DNA of 64,000 nt from NCBI GenBank assembly GCA_963824805.1, contig CAWGQZ010000038.1, positions 4,224 through 68,223 on the forward strand, in the 5' to 3' direction. Made by a program: the position numbers and the translations under genes. The notes under the pieces are model-generated. The model saw only the letters and a program-made list of their open reading frames with translations, ran no database searches and was not told where the DNA came from. Position 1 is the first letter of the stretch, and each line of letters opens with the position of its first letter. This DNA comes from DATBAT01 sp963824805 (GTDB lineage Bacteria; Acidobacteriota; Terriglobia; Terriglobales; Acidobacteriaceae). This document shows, one piece after another, positions 30,932 through 38,547 of the stretch.

Positions 30932-31426
30932 TCAGCCCTTCTTCCGCAGCCCAAACAATTCTTGGCCGTACTCAATCGGCTGGCCGTTGGTCACGAGCAT
31001 TTTGACGATCTCGCCGCTGGCATCGGACTCGATCTCGTTCATCAGCTTCATCGCTTCAACGATGCAAAGCACTTGCCCCGCTTCGACTACGTCGCCAACC
31101 TTTACAAAGGGCGGGGAGCCGGGTGAAGGCGACTCGTAGTAAGTCCCCACGATCGGCGACCGCACCATATGCAGATTTTCTTCCACAGCTGGGGCTTTGA
31201 CGGGCGCGGCCGGCTGCTGTGGCGGGACCGTGGGACCGGTGCCCCCTTCGGGGGCCGGAGGCGGCGCCGCATGCACGGTGAAATAGCGGCTGTCCGGCGC
31301 GGAAGCTTGCGACTTGTCGCCTCCACGTTTGATCTTTACCTTGACATCGCCGCGCTCCAACTCGAACTCGGAAATGTCTTTTTCGATTAAGAACTCGACC
31401 AGTTCTTTCAGCTCTTTTTGATTCAT
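30932..31426 (-). CDS. accB: acetyl-CoA carboxylase biotin carboxyl carrier protein
   Basis: This is the biotin carrier for acetyl-CoA carboxylase. The 164 residues comprise an N-terminal helical region (QKELKELVEFLIEKDISEFELERGD), a Pro/Ala-rich hinge at ~50-85, and the C-terminal biotinyl domain. That domain has SPIVGTYYESPSPGSPPFV, the thumb-like segment and the biotinylation site EAMKLMNEIESD (Lys target). It is immediately upstream of accC and downstream of an M24 peptidase gene, a common neighbourhood for accBC. Confidence 0.95.
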   Translation of the reverse strand: MNQKELKELVEFLIEKDISEFELERGDVKVKIKRGGDKSQASAPDSRYFTVHAAPPPAPEGGTGPTVPPQQPAAPVKAPAVEENLHMVRSPIVGTYYESPSPGSPPFVKVGDVVEAGQVLCIVEAMKLMNEIESDASGEIVKMLVTNGQPIEYGQELFGLRKKG

Positions 31427-31507
31427 TGGATCTGGGGGGCCAGTTTCTACTTGTCAGGCTAATTCCGGAAAGTCCCGAGACGCTCGAGCACTTTACCGTC
31501 GAAACAC

Positions 31508-32593
31508 TTAGATTGCTATCAGGTCTTTTCGGGTTGGGGTCAAAACATCACAACCCGAATCTGTCACCAGCACCATATCTTCAATTCGGACGCCCCACTT
31601 GCCTGGAATATAGGCCCCGGGTTCCGCGGTGATCACCATTCCGGGGTGGAGTGTCTCTTTTTGTCCAGCTGCCAGCCGCGGCCCTTCGTGAATTTCGAGG
31701 CCGACTCCGTGCCCGGTAGAATGAGTAAAATATTTGGCTAACCCACTCTTTTGTAACAGCTTACGGGCCGCCCCATCCACCTGTTCGGCACTTCGGCCAG
31801 CCGCGACCATCTCAACGGCAGCCTGCTGCGCGCTCAACACCGTATCGTAGAACCGTCTGGCCTCGGTCGGAGGCCTGCCCACGTATAAAGTGCGGGTCAT
31901 GTCCGAACAATAGCCACCGAGTATAACACCGAAGTCACAGACCACGAATCCGGAGGCCGGGATGGGCTGCGTCGAAGCCCGCCCGTGAGGGAGGGCTGAA
32001 CGCTCGCCAGCGGCAATAATGGTCGGGAACGACATGCCCTCGGCCCCCGCCTTGGATGCCGCGTATTCGAGTTCAGCGGCGACCTCCAATTCCAAAATGC
32101 CGGGACGAATGACCTCCACCAACTGATCGAACAGGCTAGAACCCAGAAGAACCGCTGCCCGGATCTTTTCGACTTCCTCAGGGTCTTTCACGGTCCTCAA
32201 TGGTTCGACGATCGGAGGCATCGGGCGCGGGCGAACATAGCCCGGCAGGCTGGCCTTCAACCGGGCGTGGGAAGCAGCGCTGAGATGTTCGGCCTCGACC
32301 CCCAGCCGGCAGGATGCTCGGCTTCGGCGCGACCCCAACCAATCAGCGGCAGCGGCCAGAGGCCCCTTCTTTCCGACGGCGATCTTCGCTCCCAACACTT
32401 CTTCCCTCGACTGCTCGGTGTACCGTCCGTCGGTGAAGAACATACTTTCGGCTTGGGTGACAAGCAAAGCGCCAGCGCTACCCGTGAATCCACACAGGTA
32501 TCGAATATTGGGAAGATGCGAAACCAGCAGTGCATCGAGACGATGCTTGTCGAAAAGAGTCCGTAGTCGGGCCTGACGGCCTTTGAAGTCCAT
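31508..32593 (-). CDS. M24 family Xaa-Pro peptidase
   Basis: This 361-residue pita-bread metallopeptidase has an N-terminal creatinase-like domain (~1-125, LLVSHLPNIRYLCGFTGSAG) and a catalytic domain. The dinuclear metal ligands are visible: VCDFGVILGGYCSDMTRT (two Asp), HSTGHGVGLEIHEGP (His), ITAEPGAYIPG (Glu) and GVRIEDMVLV (Glu). It should cleave N-terminal residues before proline in the cytoplasm. It precedes accB on the same strand with an 81-nt gap. A second ATG is not needed; 32593 gives a typical start MDFKGRQARLRTLF. Confidence 0.92.
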   Translation of the reverse strand: MDFKGRQARLRTLFDKHRLDALLVSHLPNIRYLCGFTGSAGALLVTQAESMFFTDGRYTEQSREEVLGAKIAVGKKGPLAAAADWLGSRRSRASCRLGVEAEHLSAASHARLKASLPGYVRPRPMPPIVEPLRTVKDPEEVEKIRAAVLLGSSLFDQLVEVIRPGILELEVAAELEYAASKAGAEGMSFPTIIAAGERSALPHGRASTQPIPASGFVVCDFGVILGGYCSDMTRTLYVGRPPTEARRFYDTVLSAQQAAVEMVAAGRSAEQVDGAARKLLQKSGLAKYFTHSTGHGVGLEIHEGPRLAAGQKETLHPGMVITAEPGAYIPGKWGVRIEDMVLVTDSGCDVLTPTRKDLIAI

Positions 32594-32647
32594 GACAGGA
32601 AGTGTAGCAACCCGGCAAGGCTCTTTGTTTTTCTTTGGGCTTCACGT

Positions 32648-32698
32648 GTCCTTCGTGGTTTAGGCACTCGCCTGTAAGCGGCACAAACCACGAAGGAC
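32648..32698. repeat. perfect 14-bp CCACGAAGGA-type inverted repeat
   Basis: The arm at 32648-32661 is the exact reverse complement of 32685-32698 (built on AAACCACGAAGGAC), with a 23-nt loop. It lies between the M24 peptidase start and the pilQ terminator. The same core occurs at 15064-15116, which identifies it as a dispersed intergenic element rather than a local coincidence. Confidence 0.7.
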
Positions 32699-32708
32699 TC
32701 CAAGGACG

Positions 32709-32753
32709 AAACAAAACCGCCAGTCCCTGACAGGTTCTTCAGGGAACAGGCGG
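32709..32753 (-). terminator. intrinsic terminator of the pil operon
   Basis: The arms at 32717-32730 and 32739-32753 pair CCGCC with GGCGG and TCCCTGA with TCAGGGA, with a small internal asymmetry. On the minus strand the hairpin is followed by TTTTGTTT (complement of 32709-32716). It lies 26 nt beyond the pilQ stop, where the operon should end. Confidence 0.75.
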
Positions 32754-32778
32754 CTGTTTTACTGCAACTGGAAAGAAA

Positions 32779-34773
32779 CTATGTCTGAATGATCCTCGGG
32801 GTGATGAAGAAGATCAATTCGCTGTTGGACGTGGTCACGGCCCGATGCTTGAACAGGTTGCCCAGATACGGGATGCTGCCCAGCAATGGAACCTGATCAA
32901 TACTGACCGAGTTCTGGGTCTGGATGACGCCACCAACCACTACCGTCCCGCCGTCGGTGACCAAGACCTGCGTAGTTGCCTGCTGCGTGATCAGCGTCGG
33001 GTTGCCCTGCACTGCGTGGCCAAAGTCAGGTGAAGTGTTTTCCACGTCCACGTTCAGGAAGATGGTGCCTTCCGACGTGATCTGCGGAACCACCGTCAAG
33101 CGGAGGAAGGCGTCGACGTAAGTAACAGTCGGGGGACCGCCCAGCTGTGCCTGGGTCACGATCGGTACGCGAACGCCCTGCTTAACCAGCGCCTGAATGT
33201 TGTTCTGGGTGACGACCCGCGGACGGGAAAGAATCTTCAGCAATCCGCGCGACTCAGCCAGGGTAAGAATGGCATCGAGTCGGACATTGTTGCTGACATT
33301 CAGTAAGGAGATGCCGCTGTTGGGCTGAGTGACACCCAAGTTGGAGAACAAAGGAATCTTGGCTCCGGTGGTACCTGTGGGTACGGTGTCACCCACGAAC
33401 ATCCACTGAGGTGTGCCGCCAAACGTGGAAATCGGAGACGAACCCACGCTGGATGCGCCGCCGACGGCGGTCGGACCGTTGCCCCAACCAAAGCCGAGTT
33501 GAGTACCGATCTCGCGGGCAAAGCTGCGGGTAGCGGCCACTACACGAGCTTCGATTTCGACTTCCTGCGTCTTGCGATCAAGTTGGGTCAACAAACGATC
33601 GATCGAAGGAATCGCCGACGGGATGTCTTGAATGATTAAAGCGTTGGTGCGATCGTCGGAGATCACATCACCACGCTGGCTGAGGAACTGTTTAATGGTG
33701 GGAACCACGTCCTTGGAGTGAGCGTAGCTCAGGAAGCGTGTGATGGTGACTTTCTCCACCGCCAGTGCTTCGGCTTCCTGCTGTGCACGGTGCGATTCCG
33801 CTTCTTTGCGCAGGGTGTCGACAGTGGCGATGCGCAGAACGTTACCGTCCAGTTGCCGTGCCAGGTCGTTGTTCTTCAGCACGATGTCGAGTGCCTGATC
33901 CCACGGCACGTCATCCAGAACGATGGTTAATGATCCCTTTACGTTCGGATCGAGCACCACGTTCAAGCCGCTGATCTCATGAATCAGGCGGAAGAAATCT
34001 TTCAGATCAACATCCTTCAGGTTCACCGAAATTGGCTCGCCAGTGTACTTGGGACCGCCAACCGCAGCCGGTTGTGAAAGCTGGCTCTTCTGCTCCGCTG
34101 CCAGATTCACAGCCGCCTGAGGCTGCATGGAAGCGCTGGGACGGGGCAGCAGATCGCCGGCCGGACGCTCGACAAATTTCGCCGCAGCATTCACGGCTCG
34201 AGCTGGAGGTTCGGCTGCGTTTTCATCTTTCACCTTGTAGGAAGGTTCGATAAAAGCAAAGGCAGTGGCTGGGTTGATGGAAGCTTCCTGCTTGGGAGCT
34301 TCCGAAGCTGCAACCGCCGCGGTGTTTGCCGGCGCGGTGGCTGGCTTCACTTCCTTGCTGCTGGCATTGACTGTGCGCAGCTTCAGGACGCGGTTGTTGC
34401 CGCTGCCTGCGAGCTCATAGCTGCACGGCTTCTCCAGATCGATCACCAGACGGGTTGTAGGCTGCGCCTGTCCGTCCATGCCGATCCGGATACGCTTCAC
34501 GCCCGTGTTCTCCACGACGATATGCTTGGCGGTAAGCGCGAGCGTGTTGGGCAGATCGACGACGATTCGCGCGGGTGACTCCAACTCGCTGACCTTGGGC
34601 ATCACGTCCCCGCGGGTTGTGAATTCCAGGTTAAGACCCTCGTGGGAAGGCACCGCCTGCACTTTGACCAATGCAGAACGCTTGGGCGCTTCCATGCCGT
34701 TGCTCTGAGTTTCGGCCGCTGCCACAATCACCATCAACAGCAGCGGTAAGAAAACCAGCAGTTGCTTTCGCAT
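32779..34773 (-). CDS. pilQ: type IV pilus secretin PilQ
   Basis: PilQ is the outer-membrane secretin through which the type IV pilus passes. The 664-residue protein has a signal peptide (~1-20), an AMIN domain (~40-135, peptidoglycan-binding type) and a Pro/Ala-rich linker. The STN domain begins near VNLKDVDLKDFFRLIHEISGLNVVL. An N-domain (SYAHSKDVVPTIKQFLSQRGDV) follows, then the secretin core (VEIEARVVAATRSFAREIG to VPLLGSIPYLGNLFKH). It is the last gene of pilMNOPQ, 63 nt after pilP, and is followed by a clear terminator. Confidence 0.95.
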   Translation of the reverse strand: MRKQLLVFLPLLLMVIVAAAETQSNGMEAPKRSALVKVQAVPSHEGLNLEFTTRGDVMPKVSELESPARIVVDLPNTLALTAKHIVVENTGVKRIRIGMDGQAQPTTRLVIDLEKPCSYELAGSGNNRVLKLRTVNASSKEVKPATAPANTAAVAASEAPKQEASINPATAFAFIEPSYKVKDENAAEPPARAVNAAAKFVERPAGDLLPRPSASMQPQAAVNLAAEQKSQLSQPAAVGGPKYTGEPISVNLKDVDLKDFFRLIHEISGLNVVLDPNVKGSLTIVLDDVPWDQALDIVLKNNDLARQLDGNVLRIATVDTLRKEAESHRAQQEAEALAVEKVTITRFLSYAHSKDVVPTIKQFLSQRGDVISDDRTNALIIQDIPSAIPSIDRLLTQLDRKTQEVEIEARVVAATRSFAREIGTQLGFGWGNGPTAVGGASSVGSSPISTFGGTPQWMFVGDTVPTGTTGAKIPLFSNLGVTQPNSGISLLNVSNNVRLDAILTLAESRGLLKILSRPRVVTQNNIQALVKQGVRVPIVTQAQLGGPPTVTYVDAFLRLTVVPQITSEGTIFLNVDVENTSPDFGHAVQGNPTLITQQATTQVLVTDGGTVVVGGVIQTQNSVSIDQVPLLGSIPYLGNLFKHRAVTTSNSELIFFITPRIIQT

Positions 34774-34836
34774 TTCACTATCTCCCCAGGGGCTCGCCTC
34801 GGCTCGCCCGTAATCTTTAAATTTCGCCGCGCCGCA

Positions 34837-35487
34837 TTAGACTGCCGGCGTCGTTATCTTCTTGGTCACTTCACGTTCGAACGGTTTTCCCAACCGGTCA
34901 TGGACTGTTTCTTTGAAGATGATGGAATCACCGGTGATCTTCACCACGTAGCCGTTAAATACCGGATCGTTTTCTCGCAGGAAGTACGCCTTCTCCACCG
35001 CATTCACCACGACTGCGATCATCCCGCTATCGGATCTGACCACGCCCTTGAGCGCGATCTGGTCGACGGCAAGGCAGCGCTTTCCGACACTACATCCGGA
35101 AGCCACCATTGCCTGACTGACAACGGGACTGACGAACGGATCGCGCCGTCCAGCCATGCGTATGTTCTTAGGAGCTTCGTTTTCCGCAGGCTTTGACGAA
35201 GAACTGGCCTCCACCGCGACCGTTTCCTTGTGCTTTGGGCTGCGCGGCTTGAATGCATCCTGTTTTTTGGCCGGGGCCGACGCCTGCTTGCTTGGTGTGG
35301 TCGCAACCGGACTTGCCGCTTGCGGAGCCAGTCCCAGAGCCCTGTCCGACTCGATTTGCTGCTTCTGGTGCAGCGCCTTCATCGTGCTCCGGGTGTTCTG
35401 GATTTCATCCGGATTTTGTCCCCACGCCGAGGCCGCAATCAGACCTAGTGCCAAAACCCAGGAAATCCTTGCCGTGATCAGTCTCAT
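34837..35487 (-). CDS. pilP: type IV pilus inner-membrane lipoprotein-like PilP
   Basis: PilP links the inner-membrane PilMNO complex to PilQ. This 216-residue protein has a signal-like segment (~5-23, ending SAWGQN; no lipobox Cys at the usual place), a long charged low-complexity linker, then the PilP signature GRRDPFVSPV at ~113-122 and a beta domain with LKGVVRSDSGMIAVV and VKITGDSIIFKE. The lack of a lipobox is unlike classic PilP, so it is probably anchored by the uncleaved helix or is soluble. It overlaps pilO by 4 nt. Confidence 0.85.
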   Translation of the reverse strand: MRLITARISWVLALGLIAASAWGQNPDEIQNTRSTMKALHQKQQIESDRALGLAPQAASPVATTPSKQASAPAKKQDAFKPRSPKHKETVAVEASSSSKPAENEAPKNIRMAGRRDPFVSPVVSQAMVASGCSVGKRCLAVDQIALKGVVRSDSGMIAVVVNAVEKAYFLRENDPVFNGYVVKITGDSIIFKETVHDRLGKPFEREVTKKITTPAV

Positions 35488-36122
35488 ATGGTCCCCTTCG
35501 CTCTCCCGGCCTGGGGCGCAGCAGCCGCGGGCTCGAGATCCTTGCTGAAGAATGTGCTGGCCACGCAGGTGGCCACCACGCTCTCGCTAGGTGCGTACTT
35601 GTAAGTGTGTTTGGCCTTGGCGTCGTTCGGCTTGGCGGTGCTGGCGACCAACAAGTTGGAGACATTCACAATCCGCTCCAGCTTTGCCACGCGGTCGAAG
35701 AATCCGAGCATTGAGTAGTAAGGCCCGTCTAGTTCCACCTCGAACGGCGCTTCGCTGTAGAACTCTTTTGCCGCTACGGGTTGCGCCGTGTAGCGCCGGA
35801 TTTCGATTCCCGCCTTGGAAGCTTCGACATTCAACATCTTCATGAAGCCGTCGACTTCCTTCTCGTCCGGAACAATGCGGCGCTCGATTTCCAGTTGCTG
35901 TTTAAGGCTGGCCAGCTGACGCTCGATCTCGGCCAGCTTGGGGCGGTAAGCCTCGAGCTCGGCGTTCTCGCGAACTTTGGCGTCCAGTACCTGTTTGGCC
36001 GCTTCGTTCTCTGCCGCTTTGCTCTTGAAAGTAGTGAAGTACGCGGCGCCGGTGAGTACTGCAGCACCCAACACCAGTAGTCCCCACTGTTTGATACTCG
36101 ATAATTCGCTGAAGTTCTCCAT
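35484..36122 (-). CDS. pilO: type IV pilus inner-membrane protein PilO
   Basis: PilO heterodimerises with PilN in the inner membrane. The 212 residues comprise an N-terminal helix (~13-29, WGLLVLGAAVLTGAAYF), a coiled coil (~35-75, KLAEIERQLASLKQQLEIERRIVP) and a ferredoxin-like periplasmic domain with VEASKAGIEIRRYTAQP and FEVELDGPYYSMLGFFDRVAKLERIV, the typical PilO signature. It begins 13 nt after pilN and overlaps pilP by 4 nt, so the genes are translationally linked. Confidence 0.92.
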   Translation of the reverse strand: MENFSELSSIKQWGLLVLGAAVLTGAAYFTTFKSKAAENEAAKQVLDAKVRENAELEAYRPKLAEIERQLASLKQQLEIERRIVPDEKEVDGFMKMLNVEASKAGIEIRRYTAQPVAAKEFYSEAPFEVELDGPYYSMLGFFDRVAKLERIVNVSNLLVASTAKPNDAKAKHTYKYAPSESVVATCVASTFFSKDLEPAAAAPQAGRAKGTI

Positions 36123-36135
36123 AGCTCTCCGTCCC

Positions 36136-36714
36136 TTAGGACTTCACCTTCTCGCAGGTCAAGGTGAATGCAAACGCCTGCATATCTTTGACGGTGTCGT
36201 CCTGGAAGGTCTCTTTGATCTCGACGTTCCGAAACTGCCCGCTCTTCTGCAAGTTGGAAATCAGGTTGGCGACGGCGTCGGCGCTCAATGCCATGCCCTC
36301 AATGTCGACGCTTGCTCCCTGGTCTTTCATCGAGCTCAACCACACCGCTTCGGTGCCGTTAACGGTGTCGCCCAGGGCGTTGAGCAGCTCTGAGGGACCC
36401 ATCTGATTCTTGCGCAGTTGGTCGATCACATCCACCCGGCGCTTGTAGTTCTGCGCCTGGCGCTGACGTTCCAGGTACCGGACTTTTACATCCGCCAGTT
36501 CGCGGTTCTTTTGTTCCGCGGCCTGCATCTGCGTGGCAATGTCCTGTTTCTGTTTGTCGAGCTGATACCACCAGCCGGCATTGATCAACAGCGCCACTAC
36601 CAGAATCACTAGAACCTTGACTCGGGGTGTACCGACATCGCCCACTTCCATCGTGGCCGCTGCCGCATGCTGCTTCTTCTGTTTCGATTGGCCCAGCAGG
36701 TTTATGCGAATCAT
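36136..36714 (-). CDS. pilN: type IV pilus inner-membrane protein PilN
   Basis: PilN has a short cytosolic tail that binds PilM, here MIRINLLGQSKQKK, close to the conserved INLLP motif. A membrane helix (~32-50, VLVILVVALLINAGWWY), a coiled coil (LDKQKQDIATQMQAAEQKNRELADV) and a periplasmic domain follow. The 192-residue length is typical. It overlaps pilM by 4 nt at the start and lies 13 nt before pilO. Confidence 0.92.
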   Translation of the reverse strand: MIRINLLGQSKQKKQHAAAATMEVGDVGTPRVKVLVILVVALLINAGWWYQLDKQKQDIATQMQAAEQKNRELADVKVRYLERQRQAQNYKRRVDVIDQLRKNQMGPSELLNALGDTVNGTEAVWLSSMKDQGASVDIEGMALSADAVANLISNLQKSGQFRNVEIKETFQDDTVKDMQAFAFTLTCEKVKS

Positions 36715-37766
36715 AGGTCTTCAAAACTCCTTAAGGCCAAACCCACCGCGACTGCCAGCTGGCCGGCGTTTTGTTCAATCAGTGAGGCTCCAACTGCGTC
36801 CGCCGGAGGTGCGATCCTCTGGAACGGATTGAAAATCTCGACGGGCAGCGCAAACTCCTGGCGCAACGCTTCCACCAGTCCGGGAACCTTGGAAGAGCCT
36901 CCCGCCAGGTAAATCTTCTCGATGTGCTCTCCCGCCGAGCTGGCACGGAAGAAGTCGAACGTCTTTTGAATTTCCAACACGATGATTTCGGTGACCTGCT
37001 GCAGGATCGGTGTCTTGGCGTCTTCGCTGACCGTGCCAACCTTCCGTCCCAGTTTCAACGACTCGGCGTCTTCGAAGCTCAGGTCCAATTCCTTTTGCAG
37101 CGAATCTGTGTATTGATGTCCGCCGACGCTAACGTCGCGGGGGAAGAGCGGCGTCGTACCTTTGACAATGTTGATGTTCATCACGCTTGCCCCCAGGTTC
37201 AGAAGCGCTACCACCTGGTTAGGTGCCGGTTCGTAATTGAACTCGTAGCAGTTCTGCAAGGCCAGCGCGTCGATGTCCACAATAGCCGGACTTTTGCCGG
37301 CCATCGAGAGTACGTTGGTGTAGTTGAGAATCTTGTCTTTCTTGACGGCGACCAGCAGAACGTCCATCTGCGGGCTGCCTACGTCCTCCGAAAGGATCTG
37401 ATAGTCGAGGTTTACGTCTTCGAGGTCAAAGGGGATGTGCTGTGCCGCTTCCTTCTGAATGGTTTCGGCCAGCTCCTGGTCGCTCATCGAGGGCAGCGAG
37501 ATCTTCTTCACAATCACTGAGTGACCACTGACCGCGGTGGCCACGAGTTTGGTCTTGATTTCGCTATCGGCGAAGAGTTTCGAAATCGCGCTTGATACCG
37601 TGCCCGAGTCGACGATCATCGAATCCACCACGATATCCGGCGACAACGGTTCCAGGCCCAGGTGCGCTACCTCAAGCCCTCCCCGCCCACGTTTCAGCTC
37701 CACTGCCTTGATGCTGGAGGAGCCTACATCCAGACCAACAATTGACTTTGACCCGAATCCAAACAT
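36711..37766 (-). CDS. pilM: type IV pilus assembly ATPase-like protein PilM
   Basis: PilM is an actin-like (FtsA-fold) cytosolic protein that binds the PilN tail. The start at 37766 (MFGFGSKSIVGLDVG) gives 351 residues. Nucleotide-fold motifs are GLDVGSSSIKAVEL, LLNLGASVMNINIV and IYLAGGSSKVPGLVEAL. The longer in-frame upstream stretch overlaps the HTH gene and is unconserved. It is the first structural gene of the operon, 10 nt after the HTH gene, and is preceded by an AAGGCGGA ribosome-site-like run. Confidence 0.94.
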   Translation of the reverse strand: MFGFGSKSIVGLDVGSSSIKAVELKRGRGGLEVAHLGLEPLSPDIVVDSMIVDSGTVSSAISKLFADSEIKTKLVATAVSGHSVIVKKISLPSMSDQELAETIQKEAAQHIPFDLEDVNLDYQILSEDVGSPQMDVLLVAVKKDKILNYTNVLSMAGKSPAIVDIDALALQNCYEFNYEPAPNQVVALLNLGASVMNINIVKGTTPLFPRDVSVGGHQYTDSLQKELDLSFEDAESLKLGRKVGTVSEDAKTPILQQVTEIIVLEIQKTFDFFRASSAGEHIEKIYLAGGSSKVPGLVEALRQEFALPVEIFNPFQRIAPPADAVGASLIEQNAGQLAVAVGLALRSFEDL

Positions 37767-37776
37767 GTGTCCGCCT

Positions 37777-38019
37777 TTAAAGTTGACCGGCAGCCTTGAT
37801 GGCCGCCTTCGGTTTCTTTTTGTTGCTTGTCTTGGTCTCCATCTGGGTGGACTTCTCTTCCATCCACTCGTCGAGCTTCGATTTCTTGAAGCGCCAGCGG
37901 TTCCCCAGTTTGAAGGCCGGAATTTTTTGTTCGCCAACGTATTTGTAAAGCGTGTCGGGGCTCACCCCCAGATACTGCGAGGCTTGCCGGATGTTCATCA
38001 CTTCACGCGAATCGACCAT
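37777..38019 (-). CDS. excisionase-family helix-turn-helix protein leading the pil operon
   Basis: This 80-residue protein has an N-terminal MerR/excisionase-type winged helix: MNIRQASQYLGVSPDTLYKYVGEQKIPAFKLGNRWRFKKSKLDEWM, almost a textbook HTH_17 domain. A Lys-rich tail (KKKPKAAIKA) follows. It lies 10 nt before pilM and behind the operon promoter, so it is probably co-expressed and may control the operon. No phage or integrase genes are near, so excisionase activity is unlikely. The fold is clear; the target is inferred. Confidence 0.85.
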   Translation of the reverse strand: MVDSREVMNIRQASQYLGVSPDTLYKYVGEQKIPAFKLGNRWRFKKSKLDEWMEEKSTQMETKTSNKKKPKAAIKAAGQL

Positions 38020-38146
38020 AGCTTTTGACCCCTTCCACAGAATCTTTTTGATCAGCTTTAACGCCGGATTTACGGCTCATAGCTTTTGTTGGGAGAAATT
38101 CATCAGGACCAAACTTCGGCCCGAGTGAATTTAAGTGGACTGAGCA

Positions 38147-38175
38147 TATATCAACCGGGAAAGACGCGAGGTCAA
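38147..38175 (-). promoter_or_regulatory. sigma70-type promoter of the pil operon
   Basis: On the minus strand a -35 TTGACC (38170-38175) and -10 GATATA (38147-38152) are separated by exactly 17 bp. The expected start near 38140 leaves a ~120-nt leader before the HTH gene at 38019. The rest of the gap upstream to 38280 is AT-rich, with no further feature recognised. Confidence 0.6.
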
Positions 38176-38280
38176 GGCAAATCTCCGCGTTTCTTAGGGT
38201 TTTATAGGGGTTTTCTGGAAATTACTTTAGAAACTGTTGCAGATTAATCCTAGCTATGGTGCAGAGCTATCTAGCACTGT

Positions 38281-38472
38281 CTATATGTAGGGGTGGTTAT
38301 TCCGAGGATGACCGTTGCCAGCCCATTCCATAACCAAAGTACCGTACACGGTACGAAAGGCGTACGACGACTGCGGAGCCATGGATCTGGTCGAGAGCTC
38401 GATCCTGCCCCAATTCCCCCCAACTCCATCAATCCAATAAACAATTTTGATTGGACTAGGCAGTTTTGACAT
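38281..38472 (-). CDS. small hypothetical protein, divergent from the ATP-grasp operon
   Basis: A 63-residue reading frame begins MSKLPSPIKIVYWID at 38472, preceded by AAGGA 9-10 nt upstream. It continues with a Gly/Asn-rich core (DGVGGNWGRIELSTRS) and ends HPRNNHPYI. No domain is recognised. Composition and ribosome site favour a real gene, but its shortness leaves doubt. It is divergent from the circularly permuted ATP-grasp gene, with about 75 nt between starts, so it may share regulation with that operon. Confidence 0.4.
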   Translation of the reverse strand: MSKLPSPIKIVYWIDGVGGNWGRIELSTRSMAPQSSYAFRTVYGTLVMEWAGNGHPRNNHPYI

Positions 38473-38547
38473 CTTAGAGTTTCCTTCTTGTCCGGGAGGC
38501 GTAGATACTGCCATGGGCTTCCTGGGACGCGAAGGATTGGCCACCGC

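Noticed and set aside
37767..37937. N-terminal extension of PilM
   Set aside because: Overlaps the HTH gene in another frame, with basic unconserved sequence; PilM starts at 37766.
37777..38019. Phage excisionase / mobile element
   Set aside because: The HTH fold matches excisionase-type domains, but no integrase, phage genes or attachment sites are nearby, and it sits in the pil operon.
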